Source: Variovorax sp. CF313 (lineage in GTDB: Bacteria > Pseudomonadota > Gammaproteobacteria > Burkholderiales > Burkholderiaceae_C). Taken from it: a stretch of DNA of 52,645 nt. The notes below the pieces were generated by a model that made no database searches, was not told the origin of the DNA, and was given only the letters and a program-made list of their open reading frames with translations. Within the stretch, counting starts at the first letter, position 1, and every line of letters starts with the position of its first letter. The position numbers were made by a program, and so were the translations under genes. The DNA lies in NCBI RefSeq assembly GCF_000282635.1, contig NZ_AKIW01000031.1, forward strand, positions 1-52,645, read 5' to 3'. Of the stretch, positions 41,504 through 52,626 are shown one piece after another.

Positions 41504-42535
41504 TCAGCGGCGCGGAGTGCGCGAGGTGAAAAAGCGTTGCAACAAACAGAAAACGAACAGCAGCGCGCCGACCACGATGCGGGTCCACCACGAGCTCAGC
41601 GTGCCGTCGAATGAAATGAGGGTCTGGATGATCCCGAGCATCAGCACGCCGAACAGCGTGCCCGCCACATAGCCCACGCCGCCCGTGAGCAGCGTGCCGC
41701 CGATCACCACCGCCGCGATGGCGTCGAGCTCCAGCCCGATGGCATGCAGCCCGTAGCCCGAGAGCATGTAGAAGGTGAAGATCACGCCCGCCAGTGCCGA
41801 GCAGAAGCCCGAGAGCGTGTACACGCCGACCAGCGTGCGGCGTACCGGCAGGCCCATCAGCATCGCCGAATTCTCGCTGCCGCCGATGGCGTACACCGCG
41901 CGGCCGAAGGGCGTGCAATGCGCGATGAAGATCGCCGCCAGCAGCACCACGACGGCGATCACCGCGCTGATCGACACCGAGGCCTCGCCCCAGATCGGAA
42001 TGCGGATCTGCGAGACCTCCGAGTAGAACTCGTTGGTGATGCTGATCGAGTCGATGCTGATCAGGTAGCACAGCCCCCGCGCCAGGAACATGCCGGCCAG
42101 CGTGACGATGAAAGGCTGCAGCCGGAAGCGCTCGATGAGCAGCCCCATGAACGCGCCGAAAGCCGTGCCCATCGCCAGCACCAGCGGAATCACGATGCCG
42201 GGGCTCCAGCCGTGCTTCTCGACCAGCGAGGCCGAGACCATGGTGGTCAGCGCGATCACCGAGCCCACCGACAGATCGATGCCGCCCGAAAGGATCACGA
42301 AGGTCATGCCCACGGCCACGACGATCAGGAAGGCGTTGTCGATCAGCAGGTTGAGGAACACCTGCGCCGAGAAGAAGCCATCGTAGAAAACAGAACCCAG
42401 CGTAGCCACCAGCACGAACAGCGAAATCGTCGCCGCCAACGGCAGGTACTTTGGATTGAGCCCTCCCCTCTTGCCGCCTCTCCCGCTTGCGGAAGAGGGC
42501 TGGGGTGAGGGTCCCGTATCGATCACCGCGCTCAT
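41504..42535 (-). CDS. yjfF: Sugar ABC transporter permease, YjfF-like
   Basis: A 343-residue permease of the ribose/galactofuranose (BPD_transp_2) type with about 8-10 membrane segments. Typical motifs are [20 protein letters not shown] and VVIGGTLLTGGVGYVAGTLFG. It follows YtfT in an ATGA overlap (42532-42535), as in Escherichia coli ytfQRT-yjfF, which imports galactofuranose. The N-terminus before residue 25 is a polar Ser/Gly/Arg stretch. In this operon the real substrate may be arabinose or another furanose-form sugar. Confidence 0.9.
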   Translation of the reverse strand: MSAVIDTGPSPQPSSASGRGGKRGGLNPKYLPLAATISLFVLVATLGSVFYDGFFSAQVFLNLLIDNAFLIVVAVGMTFVILSGGIDLSVGSVIALTTMVSASLVEKHGWSPGIVIPLVLAMGTAFGAFMGLLIERFRLQPFIVTLAGMFLARGLCYLISIDSISITNEFYSEVSQIRIPIWGEASVSISAVIAVVVLLAAIFIAHCTPFGRAVYAIGGSENSAMLMGLPVRRTLVGVYTLSGFCSALAGVIFTFYMLSGYGLHAIGLELDAIAAVVIGGTLLTGGVGYVAGTLFGVLMLGIIQTLISFDGTLSSWWTRIVVGALLFVFCLLQRFFTSRTPRR

Positions 42536-43566
42536 GCCCGCCCCTCTTCATGCACCGGCCGCTGCGCCAGCGCCCGCACTTGCGACCTGAACTCCGGCGA
42601 CTGCAGCAGCATCACGGCAAACACCACACCCGCCTTCACGACAAGGTTGATCTCCGGCGGCACCCCCAGCGAATAGATCGCATAGGTCAGCGTCTGGATG
42701 ATCAGCGCGCCGATCACGCTGCCCACGAGGCTGAAGCGCCCGCCGGTCAGCGCCGTGCCACCCAGCGTCACCGCCAGGATCGCGTCGAGCTCGATGAGCT
42801 GCCCCGCGTTGTTGCCGTCCGCGCTCTTCACGTTGGAGCTGATGAGCAAGCCCGCCACACCCGCGCAGGCACCGCAGAACGCATACGCACCGACGATCAG
42901 CCGCCGCGCCTGCACGCCCGCCACGCGCGCCGCCGTCGGGTTGATCCCCACTGCCTGGATGAACAGGCCCAGCGCCGTGCGCGTGATCGCCAGGTACAGC
43001 AGCACGAACACCGCCGCCACGATGAACAGCGAGAACGGCAGCCCGAGAAGGTAGCCGCTGCCGAGGAAGAAGAAGGGCTTGTAGTAGATCGTGATGATCT
43101 GCCCGTCGGCAATGAGCTGCGCGATGCCTCGCCCCGCCACCATGAGGATCAGCGTCGCGATGATCGGCTGCATGCCGACCTTGGCGACCAGCAGCCCGTT
43201 CCACAGCCCGCACAGCAATGCGATGCCGATGGCCGCGAGGATGGCGAGCGGCATCGGGAAGCGGCTCACGTCATTGGCCACCGAGCCGCCGATCATCCAG
43301 GCCGCGAGCGCCGCCGCGATGGCCACCACCGCGCCCACCGAGATGTCGATGCCGCGCGTCGCGATCACGAGCGTCATGCCCAGCGACACGAGCACCAGAG
43401 GCGCCGCGCGGTTCAGGATGTCGATCAGGCTGCCGTACAGATGGCCTTCGCGCCATTCGAGATGCAGGAAGCTGGTGTTGAAGGCGATGTTCACCGCGAG
43501 CAGCAGGAACAATGTGACGAGAGGCCAGGCGAGGCGGTGGCTCATGAAGGATGAAAGGCGGTTCAT
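42532..43566 (-). CDS. ytfT: Sugar ABC transporter permease, YtfT-like
   Basis: A 344-residue BPD_transp_2 permease with about 9 membrane segments, MTLVIATRGIDISVGAVVAI and ILAVTLGGTALTGGRFSLVG as family motifs. It forms the second half of the membrane channel with YjfF and is coupled to it by a 4-nt overlap. Its start is separated from the upstream ATPase gene by 117 nt that carry repeat copy C, the only large gap within the operon, which may cut or tune expression here. Confidence 0.9.
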   Translation of the reverse strand: MNRLSSFMSHRLAWPLVTLFLLLAVNIAFNTSFLHLEWREGHLYGSLIDILNRAAPLVLVSLGMTLVIATRGIDISVGAVVAIAAALAAWMIGGSVANDVSRFPMPLAILAAIGIALLCGLWNGLLVAKVGMQPIIATLILMVAGRGIAQLIADGQIITIYYKPFFFLGSGYLLGLPFSLFIVAAVFVLLYLAITRTALGLFIQAVGINPTAARVAGVQARRLIVGAYAFCGACAGVAGLLISSNVKSADGNNAGQLIELDAILAVTLGGTALTGGRFSLVGSVIGALIIQTLTYAIYSLGVPPEINLVVKAGVVFAVMLLQSPEFRSQVRALAQRPVHEEGRA

Positions 43567-43595
43567 GTCAAAGCGCTTCTTTGATGCGGGAGATA

Positions 43596-43679
43596 CCGCG
43601 GAACCGGCTTTGCCGGGCCGCTGGTGTCGCCCCCGGAAGGGGGTTGGCGAAGCGACACGAAGTGCGCGAAGACTGGGGG
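43596..43679 (-). repeat. Post-stop structured repeat, copy C
   Basis: About 84 bp read on the minus strand, starting 4 nt after the stop of the ytfR-like gene and ending 29 nt before ytfT. It begins CCCCCAGTCTTCGCGCACTT. Hairpin 1 is CCCCC-TTCC-GGGGG. Hairpin 2 has GACACC/GGTATC (one mismatch) outside GCGG/CCGC and CCGGC-AAA-GCCGG. Same orientation to transcription as copies A, B and D. Confidence 0.85.
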
Positions 43680-43683
43680 AGAG

Positions 43684-45207
43684 TCATGTTGTCGCTGCAA
43701 TCATTTCGTAGACCTCGTCCTCCGTCGAGCCGCCCGGCAGCTCGCCCACCTTCTGCCGATCCCGCAGCACCACGATGCGGTGCGCCACGCGCACCACCTC
43801 GCTCATTTCCGACGAGATGAAGATCACCGCCATGCCCGCCTTCGCGAGCCGCAGGATCTCTTCCATGATCTCCTGCTTGGCCGCCACGTCGATGCCGCGC
43901 GTGGGCTCGTCGAGGATCAACAGGCGCGGCTCGGTCGCGAGCCAGCGCGCGATCATGGCCTTCTGCTGGTTGCCGCCCGACAGCAGCCCGATGGGCGTTT
44001 CGACGCTCGCGGCCTTGATGCCGAGCGACTTCACGAAGCGCTCGGCCATCTCGGTCTGCTCGGCATGCGACAGGAAGCGCCGCGTGCCCAGGCGCGCCTG
44101 CAGCGCCAGCGCGATGTTCTCGCGCACCGACAGCTCGGCAACGATGCCATCGGTCTTGCGTTCTTCGGGACACAGCGCAAGACCTTCGCGAATGGCATCG
44201 GCCGGGTTCGAGAAGCTCATGGTGCGGCCATCGACCTTGAGCACGCCGCGGTCCGGCAACTCCAGCCCGAACAGCAGCCTTGCGAGTTCCGTGCGGCCCG
44301 CGCCCAGCAGGCCCGCGATGCCGACGACTTCGCCGGCACGCACACGCAAATCCGTCGCCTGCAACTGGCCCGCCTGCCCCAATCCTTCGGTCTGCAGCAA
44401 TGCGGGTGCGGCCTCATCGAACGAAGGCAAGGCGGCGGGACGCGCCGACTGCGCCGCCAGCTCACGCCCGAGCATCGCTGCGATCAACGCCTGCGGCCCC
44501 AGGTCTGCGGCACGCCACTCGCCGATCCAGCTGCCGTTGCGCAGCACCGTGATGCGGTCCGACACCGCATACATCTGGTTGAAAAAGTGCGTCACGAAGA
44601 CGATGGCCAGCCCTTCGCCGCGCAGGCGCCGCAGCACCTCGAACAGCTTTTCCACCTCGTCGTCGTCCAGGCTCGACGTCGGCTCGTCGAGGATCAGCAC
44701 CTTCGACGACACGCCCAGCGCACGCGCAATCGCCACCATCTGCTGCACCGCCACCGAGTAGCTCGACAGCAGCCGCGTCACGTCGATGTCGAGCCCGATG
44801 CGCCCCAGCAGCTCTTCGGCGCGGCGGTTCACCGCGGCCCAGTCGATGCGAAAGCCCTGCGCCGCGCCGCAACGCGGATAGCGCCCCGCGAACACGTTCT
44901 CCGCCACCGACAGGTTCGGGCACAGGTTCACCTCCTGGTAGACCGTGCTGATGCCCAGCTTCTGCGCGTCGAGCGGCGAGTGCGGCTGGATCGGCTGGCC
45001 GTCGAGGAACATCTCGCCGCCGCTCGACGGCAGCACGCCCGTCAGCACCTTGATCAGCGTCGACTTGCCCGCGCCGTTCTGCCCCATCAGCGCATGGATC
45101 TCGCCCGGGTACAGGTTGAGCCGTACGTCGCGCAGTACCTGGATGCTGCCGAACTGCTTGTGGATGCCCCGAAGCTCGAGCACGGGGCTGAGGCTGCCGT
45201 CTGTCAT
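43684..45207 (-). CDS. ytfR: Sugar ABC transporter ATPase, YtfR-like (two ATPase domains)
   Basis: A 507-residue ATPase with two nucleotide-binding domains. The first has Walker A GQNGAGKST and Walker B VLILDEPTSSLD but a degenerate signature (SYSVAVQQMVAIARAL). The second has the degenerate P-loop GLLGAGRTEL that is normal in this family, with signature [15 protein letters not shown]. It pairs with YtfT and YjfF downstream. Its substrate-binding partner YtfQ is not next to it but four genes upstream, because the ChvE-Mms system lies between. Confidence 0.9.
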   Translation of the reverse strand: MTDGSLSPVLELRGIHKQFGSIQVLRDVRLNLYPGEIHALMGQNGAGKSTLIKVLTGVLPSSGGEMFLDGQPIQPHSPLDAQKLGISTVYQEVNLCPNLSVAENVFAGRYPRCGAAQGFRIDWAAVNRRAEELLGRIGLDIDVTRLLSSYSVAVQQMVAIARALGVSSKVLILDEPTSSLDDDEVEKLFEVLRRLRGEGLAIVFVTHFFNQMYAVSDRITVLRNGSWIGEWRAADLGPQALIAAMLGRELAAQSARPAALPSFDEAAPALLQTEGLGQAGQLQATDLRVRAGEVVGIAGLLGAGRTELARLLFGLELPDRGVLKVDGRTMSFSNPADAIREGLALCPEERKTDGIVAELSVRENIALALQARLGTRRFLSHAEQTEMAERFVKSLGIKAASVETPIGLLSGGNQQKAMIARWLATEPRLLILDEPTRGIDVAAKQEIMEEILRLAKAGMAVIFISSEMSEVVRVAHRIVVLRDRQKVGELPGGSTEDEVYEMIAATT

Positions 45208-45213
45208 GCGCGG

Positions 45214-46411
45214 CTACTTGTTCTTGTTGTAGACGTCGATGAACACCGCGGCCAGCAGCACCAGGCCCTTGATGACCTGCTGGTAGTCGATGCCGATGCC
45301 CAGGATCGACATGCCGTTGTTCATCACGCCCATGATGAAGGCGCCGATCACCGCGCCCATCACGCGGCCCACGCCGCCCGAGGCAGAGGCGCCGCCGATG
45401 AAACAGGCCGCGATCACGTCGAGCTCGAAGCCCAGGCCGGCCTTCGGCGTCGCGGTATTGAGCCGCGCCGCGAACACCAGCCCGGCCAGCGCCGCCAGCG
45501 CGCCCATGTTCACGAAGGTGAGGAAGGCGAGCCGCTGCGTCTTCACGCCCGACAGCCGCGCCGCCTTCTCGTTGCCGCCCAGCGCATAGATTCGCCGGCC
45601 GACGGTGGTGCGGTTGGTGACGAAGTCGTACACCACGATCAGCACCGCCATCACGATCAGCACGTTGGGCAGGCCCTTGTAGGTCGACAGCAGGTAGCTG
45701 AAGAACAGGATGATGGCCGCGAAGAACAGGTTCTTCACGAGGAAGAAGGCGTAGGGCTCCTGCTCCATGCCGTGCGCCGCCAGCTTGGCGCGCCCGCGCA
45801 ACTTGAAGAACACCAGCGCCGCGGCGGCCAGCGCGCCCACGACCAGCGAGGTGGTGCGCAATGCGTCGCCGCCCAGCGGATCGGGAATGAAGCCCGAGCT
45901 GAGCCGCTGGAATTCCACCGGGAACGGGCCCACCGATTGCCCCGCCAGCAGCGCCAGCGTGAGCCCCTTGAACACCAGCATGCCCGCGAGCGTGACGATG
46001 AACGACGGGATCTTGCGGAACGCGACGAACCAGCCCTGCGCGGCGCCGATGACCGCGCCCGCGAGGATGCTCACGATCGCCGTCGGCACGAAGTGCCATT
46101 CGTACTCGACCATCAGCACCGCTGCAAGCGCCCCGATGAAGCCGCAGACCGAGCCCACCGACAGGTCGATGTGCCCCGCCACGATCACCAGCAGCATGCC
46201 CAGCGCCATGATGACCACGTAGCTGTTCTGCAGCAGCAGGTTGGTGAGGTTCAGCGGCCGCAGCAGCGTGCCGTCGGTCAGCACCTGGAACAGCACCATG
46301 ATCGCGACCAGCGAGATCAGCATGCCGTATTCGCGCAGGTTGTTCTTCAGGAAGCCGACATGCAGCTTCGGCGCCTCGGAGGCGGGAACGGCGGCCTTCA
46401 CCGCGTTGACT

Positions 46412-46425
<14 letters not shown>
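45214..46425 (-). CDS. mmsB: Multiple-monosaccharide ABC transporter permease MmsB/GguB
   Basis: A 403-residue permease with about 10 membrane segments and the longer insert typical of the XylH/GguB type. Motifs include [20 protein letters not shown] and [18 protein letters not shown]. It should form a homodimeric channel with the MmsA ATPase and the ChvE binding protein. It overlaps mmsA by 14 nt and lies 6 nt before the ytfR-like gene, which belongs to a different transporter. Confidence 0.92.
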
Positions 46426-47964
<1,539 letters not shown>

Positions 47965-47968
<4 letters not shown>

Positions 47969-49035
47969 TTGACTTGGCTTTCCTTGTAGTAGCCGCTGTC
48001 GACCAGCACCTGCTTCCAGTTCGACGCGTCCACGCTCACCGGCTTCAGCAGGTACGAGGGCACGACCTTGATGCCGTTGTTGTAGGTCTTGGTGTCGTTC
48101 ACCTCGGGCTGCTTGCCCGAGAGCATGGCGTCCGCCATGGCCACCGTCACCTTGGCCAGCTCGCGCGTGTCCTTGAACACGGTCGAGGTCTGCTCCTTGC
48201 GCAGGATCGACTTGATCGAAGGCACCTCGGCGTCCTGCCCCGACACCACCGGCATCGGCTGCGAGCCCGAGCCGTAGCCCACGCCCTTGAGCGACGAGAG
48301 GATGCCGATGGAGAGGCCGTCGTACGGCGACAGCACCGCGTCGACGCGGTCCTTGGTGTAGTAGGCCGACAGCAGGTTGTCCATGCGCGCCTGCGCCACC
48401 GCGCCGTCCCAGCGCAGCGTGCCGACCTTGTCCATGCCCATCTGCTTGCTGCGCACCACGAGCTTGCCGCTCTTGATGTACGGGTCGAGCACCGACATCG
48501 CGCCGTTGTAGAAGAAGAAGGCGTTGTTATCGTCCGGCGAGCCGCCGAACAGCTCGATGTTGAACGGGCCCTTGCCGCTTTTCAGGTCGAGCGCCTTCTC
48601 GATCGACTGCGCCTGCAGCACGCCAACCTGGAAGTTGTCGAAGGTGGCGTAATAGTCGACGTTCTTCGAGCCCTTGATGAGCCGGTCGTACGCGATGACC
48701 TTCACGCCCTTGTCGGCTGCCTTTTGCAGCACGTCGGACAGCGTGGTGCCGTCGATGGCCGCGATGACCAGCACCTTCGAGCCCTTGGTCACCATGTTCT
48801 CGATCTGCGCGAGCTGGTTGGGGATGTCGTCGTCGGCGTACTGCAGGTCGGTCTTGTAGCCCTTGTCCTTGAAGTACTTGACCATGTTGGCGCCATCGGC
48901 GATCCAGCGGGCCGACGACTTGGTGGGCATCGAGATCGCGATCAGGCCCTTGTCCTGCGCATTGGCCAGCGGCGTGAAGCCGACGATGGCGAATGCGATG
49001 CCCGCGAGCGATGCTTTGAGGAATTTGCGTTTCAT
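47965..49035 (-). CDS. chvE: Sugar-binding protein ChvE
   Basis: A 356-residue periplasmic protein with a Sec signal ([20 protein letters not shown], cleavage after ANA) and the ChvE/XylF features: [39 protein letters not shown] and [20 protein letters not shown]. It binds pyranose aldoses in Agrobacterium, where it also signals to VirA. Coupled to mmsA and 12 nt downstream of the YtfQ-like gene, it supplies the MmsAB transporter. Regulation by the GbpR-like LysR protein at the divergent end is likely. Confidence 0.93.
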
Positions 49036-49047
49036 GGGTGTGGGCTC

Positions 49048-50013
49048 TCAATACTTGCGGTTGGGGAATTCCTTGGCAGCGACTTCCATCGGGAAGATGC
49101 TTTCTTCGGTCACGATGCGCTTGGGCAGCGTCTTGCCTGCCTTGATGTCTTTCACGGCGCTCATCAGTTGCGGGCCGAGCAGCGGGCTGCATTCGACCGA
49201 CACGTTGAGCTTGCCCGCGATCATCGCTTCGAACGCACCCTTCACGCCGTCGATGGAGATGATGGTGATGTCCTTCGCGGGCTTCAGGCCGGCCTCTTCG
49301 ATGGCCTGGATCGCACCGATGGCCATGTCGTCGTTGTGCGCGAAGAGCACGTTGATCTTCTTGCCCTCGGCCTTCAGGAAAGCTTCCATCACCTCCTTGC
49401 CCTTGGCGCGCGTGAAGTCGCCGGTCTGCGAGCGGATGATCTTGAACTTCGGGTCGGCCTTGATGATTTCCTCGAAGCCCTTCTTGCGGTCGATGGCCGG
49501 CGCCGAACCCACGGTGCCCTGCAGCTCGACGATGTTCACGTCGCCCTTCTGGTCCTTCATCTTCTCGACCAGCCAGCGGCCGGCCTTGCGGCCTTCTTCA
49601 GTGAAGTCCGAGCCCATGAAGGTCACGTAGAGCGAGTCGTCCTTGGTGTTGACGGAGCGGTCGGTCAGCACCACCGGGATCTTGGCGGCCTTGGCTTCGC
49701 GCAGCACGGTTTCCCAGCCCGACTCGACCACGGGCGAGAACGCGATCACGTCGACCTTCTGCGCGATGTACGAGCGGATGGCCTTGATCTGGTTTTCCTG
49801 CTTCTGCTGCGCATCGGAGAACTTGAGCTCGATGCCGGCGTCCTTCGCGGACGACTTGATCGACTCGGTGTTGGCAGTGCGCCATTCGCTCTCGGCGCCC
49901 ACCTGCGCGAAGCCGAGCACGAGTTTTTTCTGCGCGAGCGCGGAAGCGGGCAGCAGCCCGCCGAGGGCGGCGGCGGCCAGTGCAGTGTTGAGCGTGCGGC
50001 GATTCATCGTCAT
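49048..50013 (-). CDS. ytfQ: Sugar ABC transporter substrate-binding protein, YtfQ-like
   Basis: A 321-residue periplasmic binding protein with a signal peptide (cleavage after ALA), then KKLVLGFAQVGAESEWRTAN, the characteristic YtfQ N-terminus, and AHNDDMAIGAIQAIEEAG. In Escherichia coli YtfQ binds galactofuranose; arabinofuranose-like sugars are plausible here. A strong ribosome binding site AAGGAG lies 6-7 nt before the ATG. Its cognate ATPase and permeases (ytfR, ytfT, yjfF) lie 3.8 kb further down the same operon. Confidence 0.92.
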   Translation of the reverse strand: MTMNRRTLNTALAAAALGGLLPASALAQKKLVLGFAQVGAESEWRTANTESIKSSAKDAGIELKFSDAQQKQENQIKAIRSYIAQKVDVIAFSPVVESGWETVLREAKAAKIPVVLTDRSVNTKDDSLYVTFMGSDFTEEGRKAGRWLVEKMKDQKGDVNIVELQGTVGSAPAIDRKKGFEEIIKADPKFKIIRSQTGDFTRAKGKEVMEAFLKAEGKKINVLFAHNDDMAIGAIQAIEEAGLKPAKDITIISIDGVKGAFEAMIAGKLNVSVECSPLLGPQLMSAVKDIKAGKTLPKRIVTEESIFPMEVAAKEFPNRKY

Positions 50014-50063
50014 GGGATGTCTCCTTCTGTTGACTTGCTTGTTGAGAACGGTTTTTTTGTGGT

Positions 50064-51518
50064 TCAGGCCAGCATGTAGCCGGTCTTCACCGTCGTGTAG
50101 AACTCCGCGGCGTGGCGCCCTTGTTCGCGCGGCCCGTAGCCCGACCCCTTGCGGCCGCCGAAGGGCACGTGGAAATCCACCCCTGCGGTCGGCAGATTGA
50201 CCATCGTCATGCCGACCACGGCATGGCGCCTGAAATGCATCGCGTGCTTCAGCGAATTGGTGCAGATGCCCGCGCACAGGCCGAAGGGCGTGTCGTTGCA
50301 CAGCGCGAGTGCTTCATCGTAGTTGTCGGCGCGCAGCACGCAGGCCAGCGGGCCGAAGATTTCCTCGCGCGCGATGCGGTGCGCCGGCTTGGCCAGGAAC
50401 AGCGCGGGGCTCATGTAGTGGCCGGCGGTGGCGCGTTCGAGCGCTTCGCCACCCCACACGTGCTCGGCGCCCTCTTCGCGCGCCACCTCGACCCAGGCGA
50501 GGTTCTGCGCGAGGCGCTCCTCGTCGGCCACCGGGCCGATGTCGACGCCGCGCTCCAGCGCATGGCCGATCTTCAGCGTCCTGAGCCGCTGGCGCAGCCT
50601 GGCCACGAAAGCGTCGTGCACCGCTGCCTCGACGATGAGCCGGCTCGACGCGGTGCAGCGCTGGCCGGCGGAAAAATAGGCGCCCTGCACCGCGCAGTCG
50701 ACGGCGCGGTCGAGGTCGGCATCGGCCAGCACCACCAGCGCGTTCTTGCCGCCGGTCTCGAGCTGCACCTTGGCGCGGCGCGAAGCTGCCGCCTGCAGGA
50801 TGCGCTCGCCGTTGGCCATCGAGCCTGTGAAGCTCAGCGCATCGACCAGCGCGCTGTCGACCAGCGCCTGCCCCACTTCACGGCCGCTGCCCATCACGAG
50901 GTTGAAGGCGCCGGCCGGCAAGGCGGCGCGGCTGATGATCTCGGCCAGCGCCCAGCCGCAGGCCGGCACCAGTTCGGCCGGCTTGAACACCACGCTGTTG
51001 CCGTGGGCCAGCGCGGGCGCGATCTTCCATGCCGGGATGACGAACGGCGAGTTCCACGGCGTGATGAGCCCGACCACGCCGACCGGCTCGCGCGTGACGT
51101 CGACCTGCACGCCCGCGCGTACCGAGGCGACGTTCTCGCCGCCGCCGCCACGCAGGGCCTCGCCCGCGAAGAACTTGAAGATCTGGCCCGCCCGCGCCAC
51201 TTCGGCCACCGCCTCCGGCAGGGTCTTGCCCACCTCGCGTGCCAGCAGCAGGCCCAGGTCGTCCTTGCGTGCGAGCAGTTCTGCGCCGATGCGGTCGAGC
51301 ACGTCGGCGCGCCGCTGCGGCGTGCTGTGGCTCCAATGAGGAAAGGCCTCGGTGGCCGCCCGGATGGCGGCCTCGGCCTGGCGGCGATCGGCGCGTGCGT
51401 ACTCGGCCACCACTTCGCTGGTGTCCGAGGGATTGGCGCTCACACCCGTGGTCGCGCTGGTTTCCCAGCGGCCATTGATGTACTGCCGCACGTTCTGATG
51501 GAGCTCGCCGTGAATCAC
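50064..51518 (-). CDS. Aldehyde dehydrogenase, probable alpha-ketoglutaric semialdehyde dehydrogenase
   Basis: A 484-residue NAD(P)-dependent aldehyde dehydrogenase. The general base is Glu254 in LETGGKN and the nucleophile Cys288 in SAGQRCTASS; the cofactor motif TPWNSPFVIPAWKIAPAL and the ending VPFGGRKGSGYGPREQG are intact. At the head of an operon with L-arabinonate dehydratase and the DHDPS-family enzyme, it should oxidise 2,5-dioxovalerate to 2-oxoglutarate, linking pentose breakdown to the citric acid cycle. It is divergent from the LysR gene, 148 nt away, and 50 nt before ytfQ. Confidence 0.88.
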   Translation of the reverse strand: MIHGELHQNVRQYINGRWETSATTGVSANPSDTSEVVAEYARADRRQAEAAIRAATEAFPHWSHSTPQRRADVLDRIGAELLARKDDLGLLLAREVGKTLPEAVAEVARAGQIFKFFAGEALRGGGGENVASVRAGVQVDVTREPVGVVGLITPWNSPFVIPAWKIAPALAHGNSVVFKPAELVPACGWALAEIISRAALPAGAFNLVMGSGREVGQALVDSALVDALSFTGSMANGERILQAAASRRAKVQLETGGKNALVVLADADLDRAVDCAVQGAYFSAGQRCTASSRLIVEAAVHDAFVARLRQRLRTLKIGHALERGVDIGPVADEERLAQNLAWVEVAREEGAEHVWGGEALERATAGHYMSPALFLAKPAHRIAREEIFGPLACVLRADNYDEALALCNDTPFGLCAGICTNSLKHAMHFRRHAVVGMTMVNLPTAGVDFHVPFGGRKGSGYGPREQGRHAAEFYTTVKTGYMLA

Positions 51519-51572
51519 CGGGCGGGGGCCTTGTCTCTGTAGTTCTGGATGTGCGGCGAGTCTAGAAACAAA

Positions 51573-51624
51573 ATTGATATCAATCCAATTGTTTTTTAAG
51601 CAAAATGGATATCGATCATTGGAT
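51573..51624. promoter_or_regulatory. AT-rich regulatory region with palindromes between the operon and the LysR gene
   Basis: ATTGATATCAAT (51573-51584) is a perfect 12-bp palindrome. ATCCAAT (51583-51589) is repeated in inverted form as ATTGGAT (51618-51624), and ATGGATATCGATCATTGG lies between. This 50-nt island is far richer in A and T than its surroundings, as expected of a shared operator/promoter region for a LysR-type regulator and its divergent target. Confidence 0.45.
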
Positions 51625-51666
51625 TCTGGAAAACCCGATCAGTCCTTCGTTTCAAGTCAAAGAGAC

Positions 51667-52626
51667 ATGACCAACTACAACCACTGGTTCATCCGCGCCC
51701 GCCTCAAGACCCGGCAGCTGTTGCTGCTCGTGGCCCTGGCCGAGGAAGGCAACATCCACCGCGCTGCGCAGGTGCTCAACATGACGCAGCCCGCCGCCTC
51801 CAAGCTGCTGAAGGACCTGGAAGACGTGCTGGAGGTGCCGCTGTTCGACCGCCTGCCGCGCGGCATGCGCCCCACCTGGTACGGCGAGACCATGATCCGC
51901 CACGCCCGTGTGGCGCTCGCGAGCCTGAACCAGGCGCACGACGAGCTCACCGCGCTCAAGGCCGGGCGCTTCGGCCAGGTGAGCGTGGGCGCCATCACCG
52001 CGCCCGGGCTCACACTGCTGCCACCGGCCGTGGCCATGGTCAAGCGCGAGCAGCCCGATCTGCGCGTGTCGCTGGAGATCGAGACCAGCCCGGTGCTGAT
52101 CGAGCGGCTCGAGCAGGGCAAGCTCGACATCCTGGTGGCACGCCTCTTCGCCGAGCACGACAAGTCGCAGCTGCGCTACGAAGCACTGAGCGAAGAGCCG
52201 GTGTGCGCGCTGGTGCGGCCGGGCCATCCGCTGCTGGGCGTGAGCGGGCTCACGCTGCGCGACGTGGTGAGCGCAGGCTGGATCGTGCCGCCCGCGGGCA
52301 GCGTGCTGCGGCACCGCTTCGAGCTGATGTTCCAGGAAGAAGGCCTGGCGCCGCCGACCAACACCATCGAGAGCCCGGCGCTGCTCTTCATCACGCGCAT
52401 GCTGCAGCAGAGCGACATGGTGGCGGTGCTGGCGACCGACGTGGCGCGCTACTACGCCGCGCACGGCATCGTGTCGCTGCTGCCGCTGGACATGCCCTGC
52501 CACATGGACGCCTTCGGCATCATCACGCGCACCGACCGGCTGCCGTCGCCGGCGGCGAAGGTGATGATGAAGGCGCTGAAGACGGCGGCTGTGAGCGTGT
52601 ACGGGCGGAAGCTGGAACTGGACTAA
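51667..52626 (+). CDS. LysR-type regulator, GbpR-like
   Basis: A 319-residue LysR-type regulator with an N-terminal helix-turn-helix (RQLLLLVALAEEGNIHRAAQ, MTQPAASKLLKDLEDVL, residues 15-65) and an effector-binding domain (from about 95). It resembles GbpR, the LysR regulator of the sugar-binding protein ChvE in Agrobacterium, and lies divergent from the chvE-containing operon, so control of that operon is likely, with a sugar as effector. The ATG at 51667 begins MTNYNHWFIRARLK and is preceded by AGAGA. The stop TAA is immediately followed by repeat copy D. Confidence 0.9.
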   Translation: MTNYNHWFIRARLKTRQLLLLVALAEEGNIHRAAQVLNMTQPAASKLLKDLEDVLEVPLFDRLPRGMRPTWYGETMIRHARVALASLNQAHDELTALKAGRFGQVSVGAITAPGLTLLPPAVAMVKREQPDLRVSLEIETSPVLIERLEQGKLDILVARLFAEHDKSQLRYEALSEEPVCALVRPGHPLLGVSGLTLRDVVSAGWIVPPAGSVLRHRFELMFQEEGLAPPTNTIESPALLFITRMLQQSDMVAVLATDVARYYAAHGIVSLLPLDMPCHMDAFGIITRTDRLPSPAAKVMMKALKTAAVSVYGRKLELD

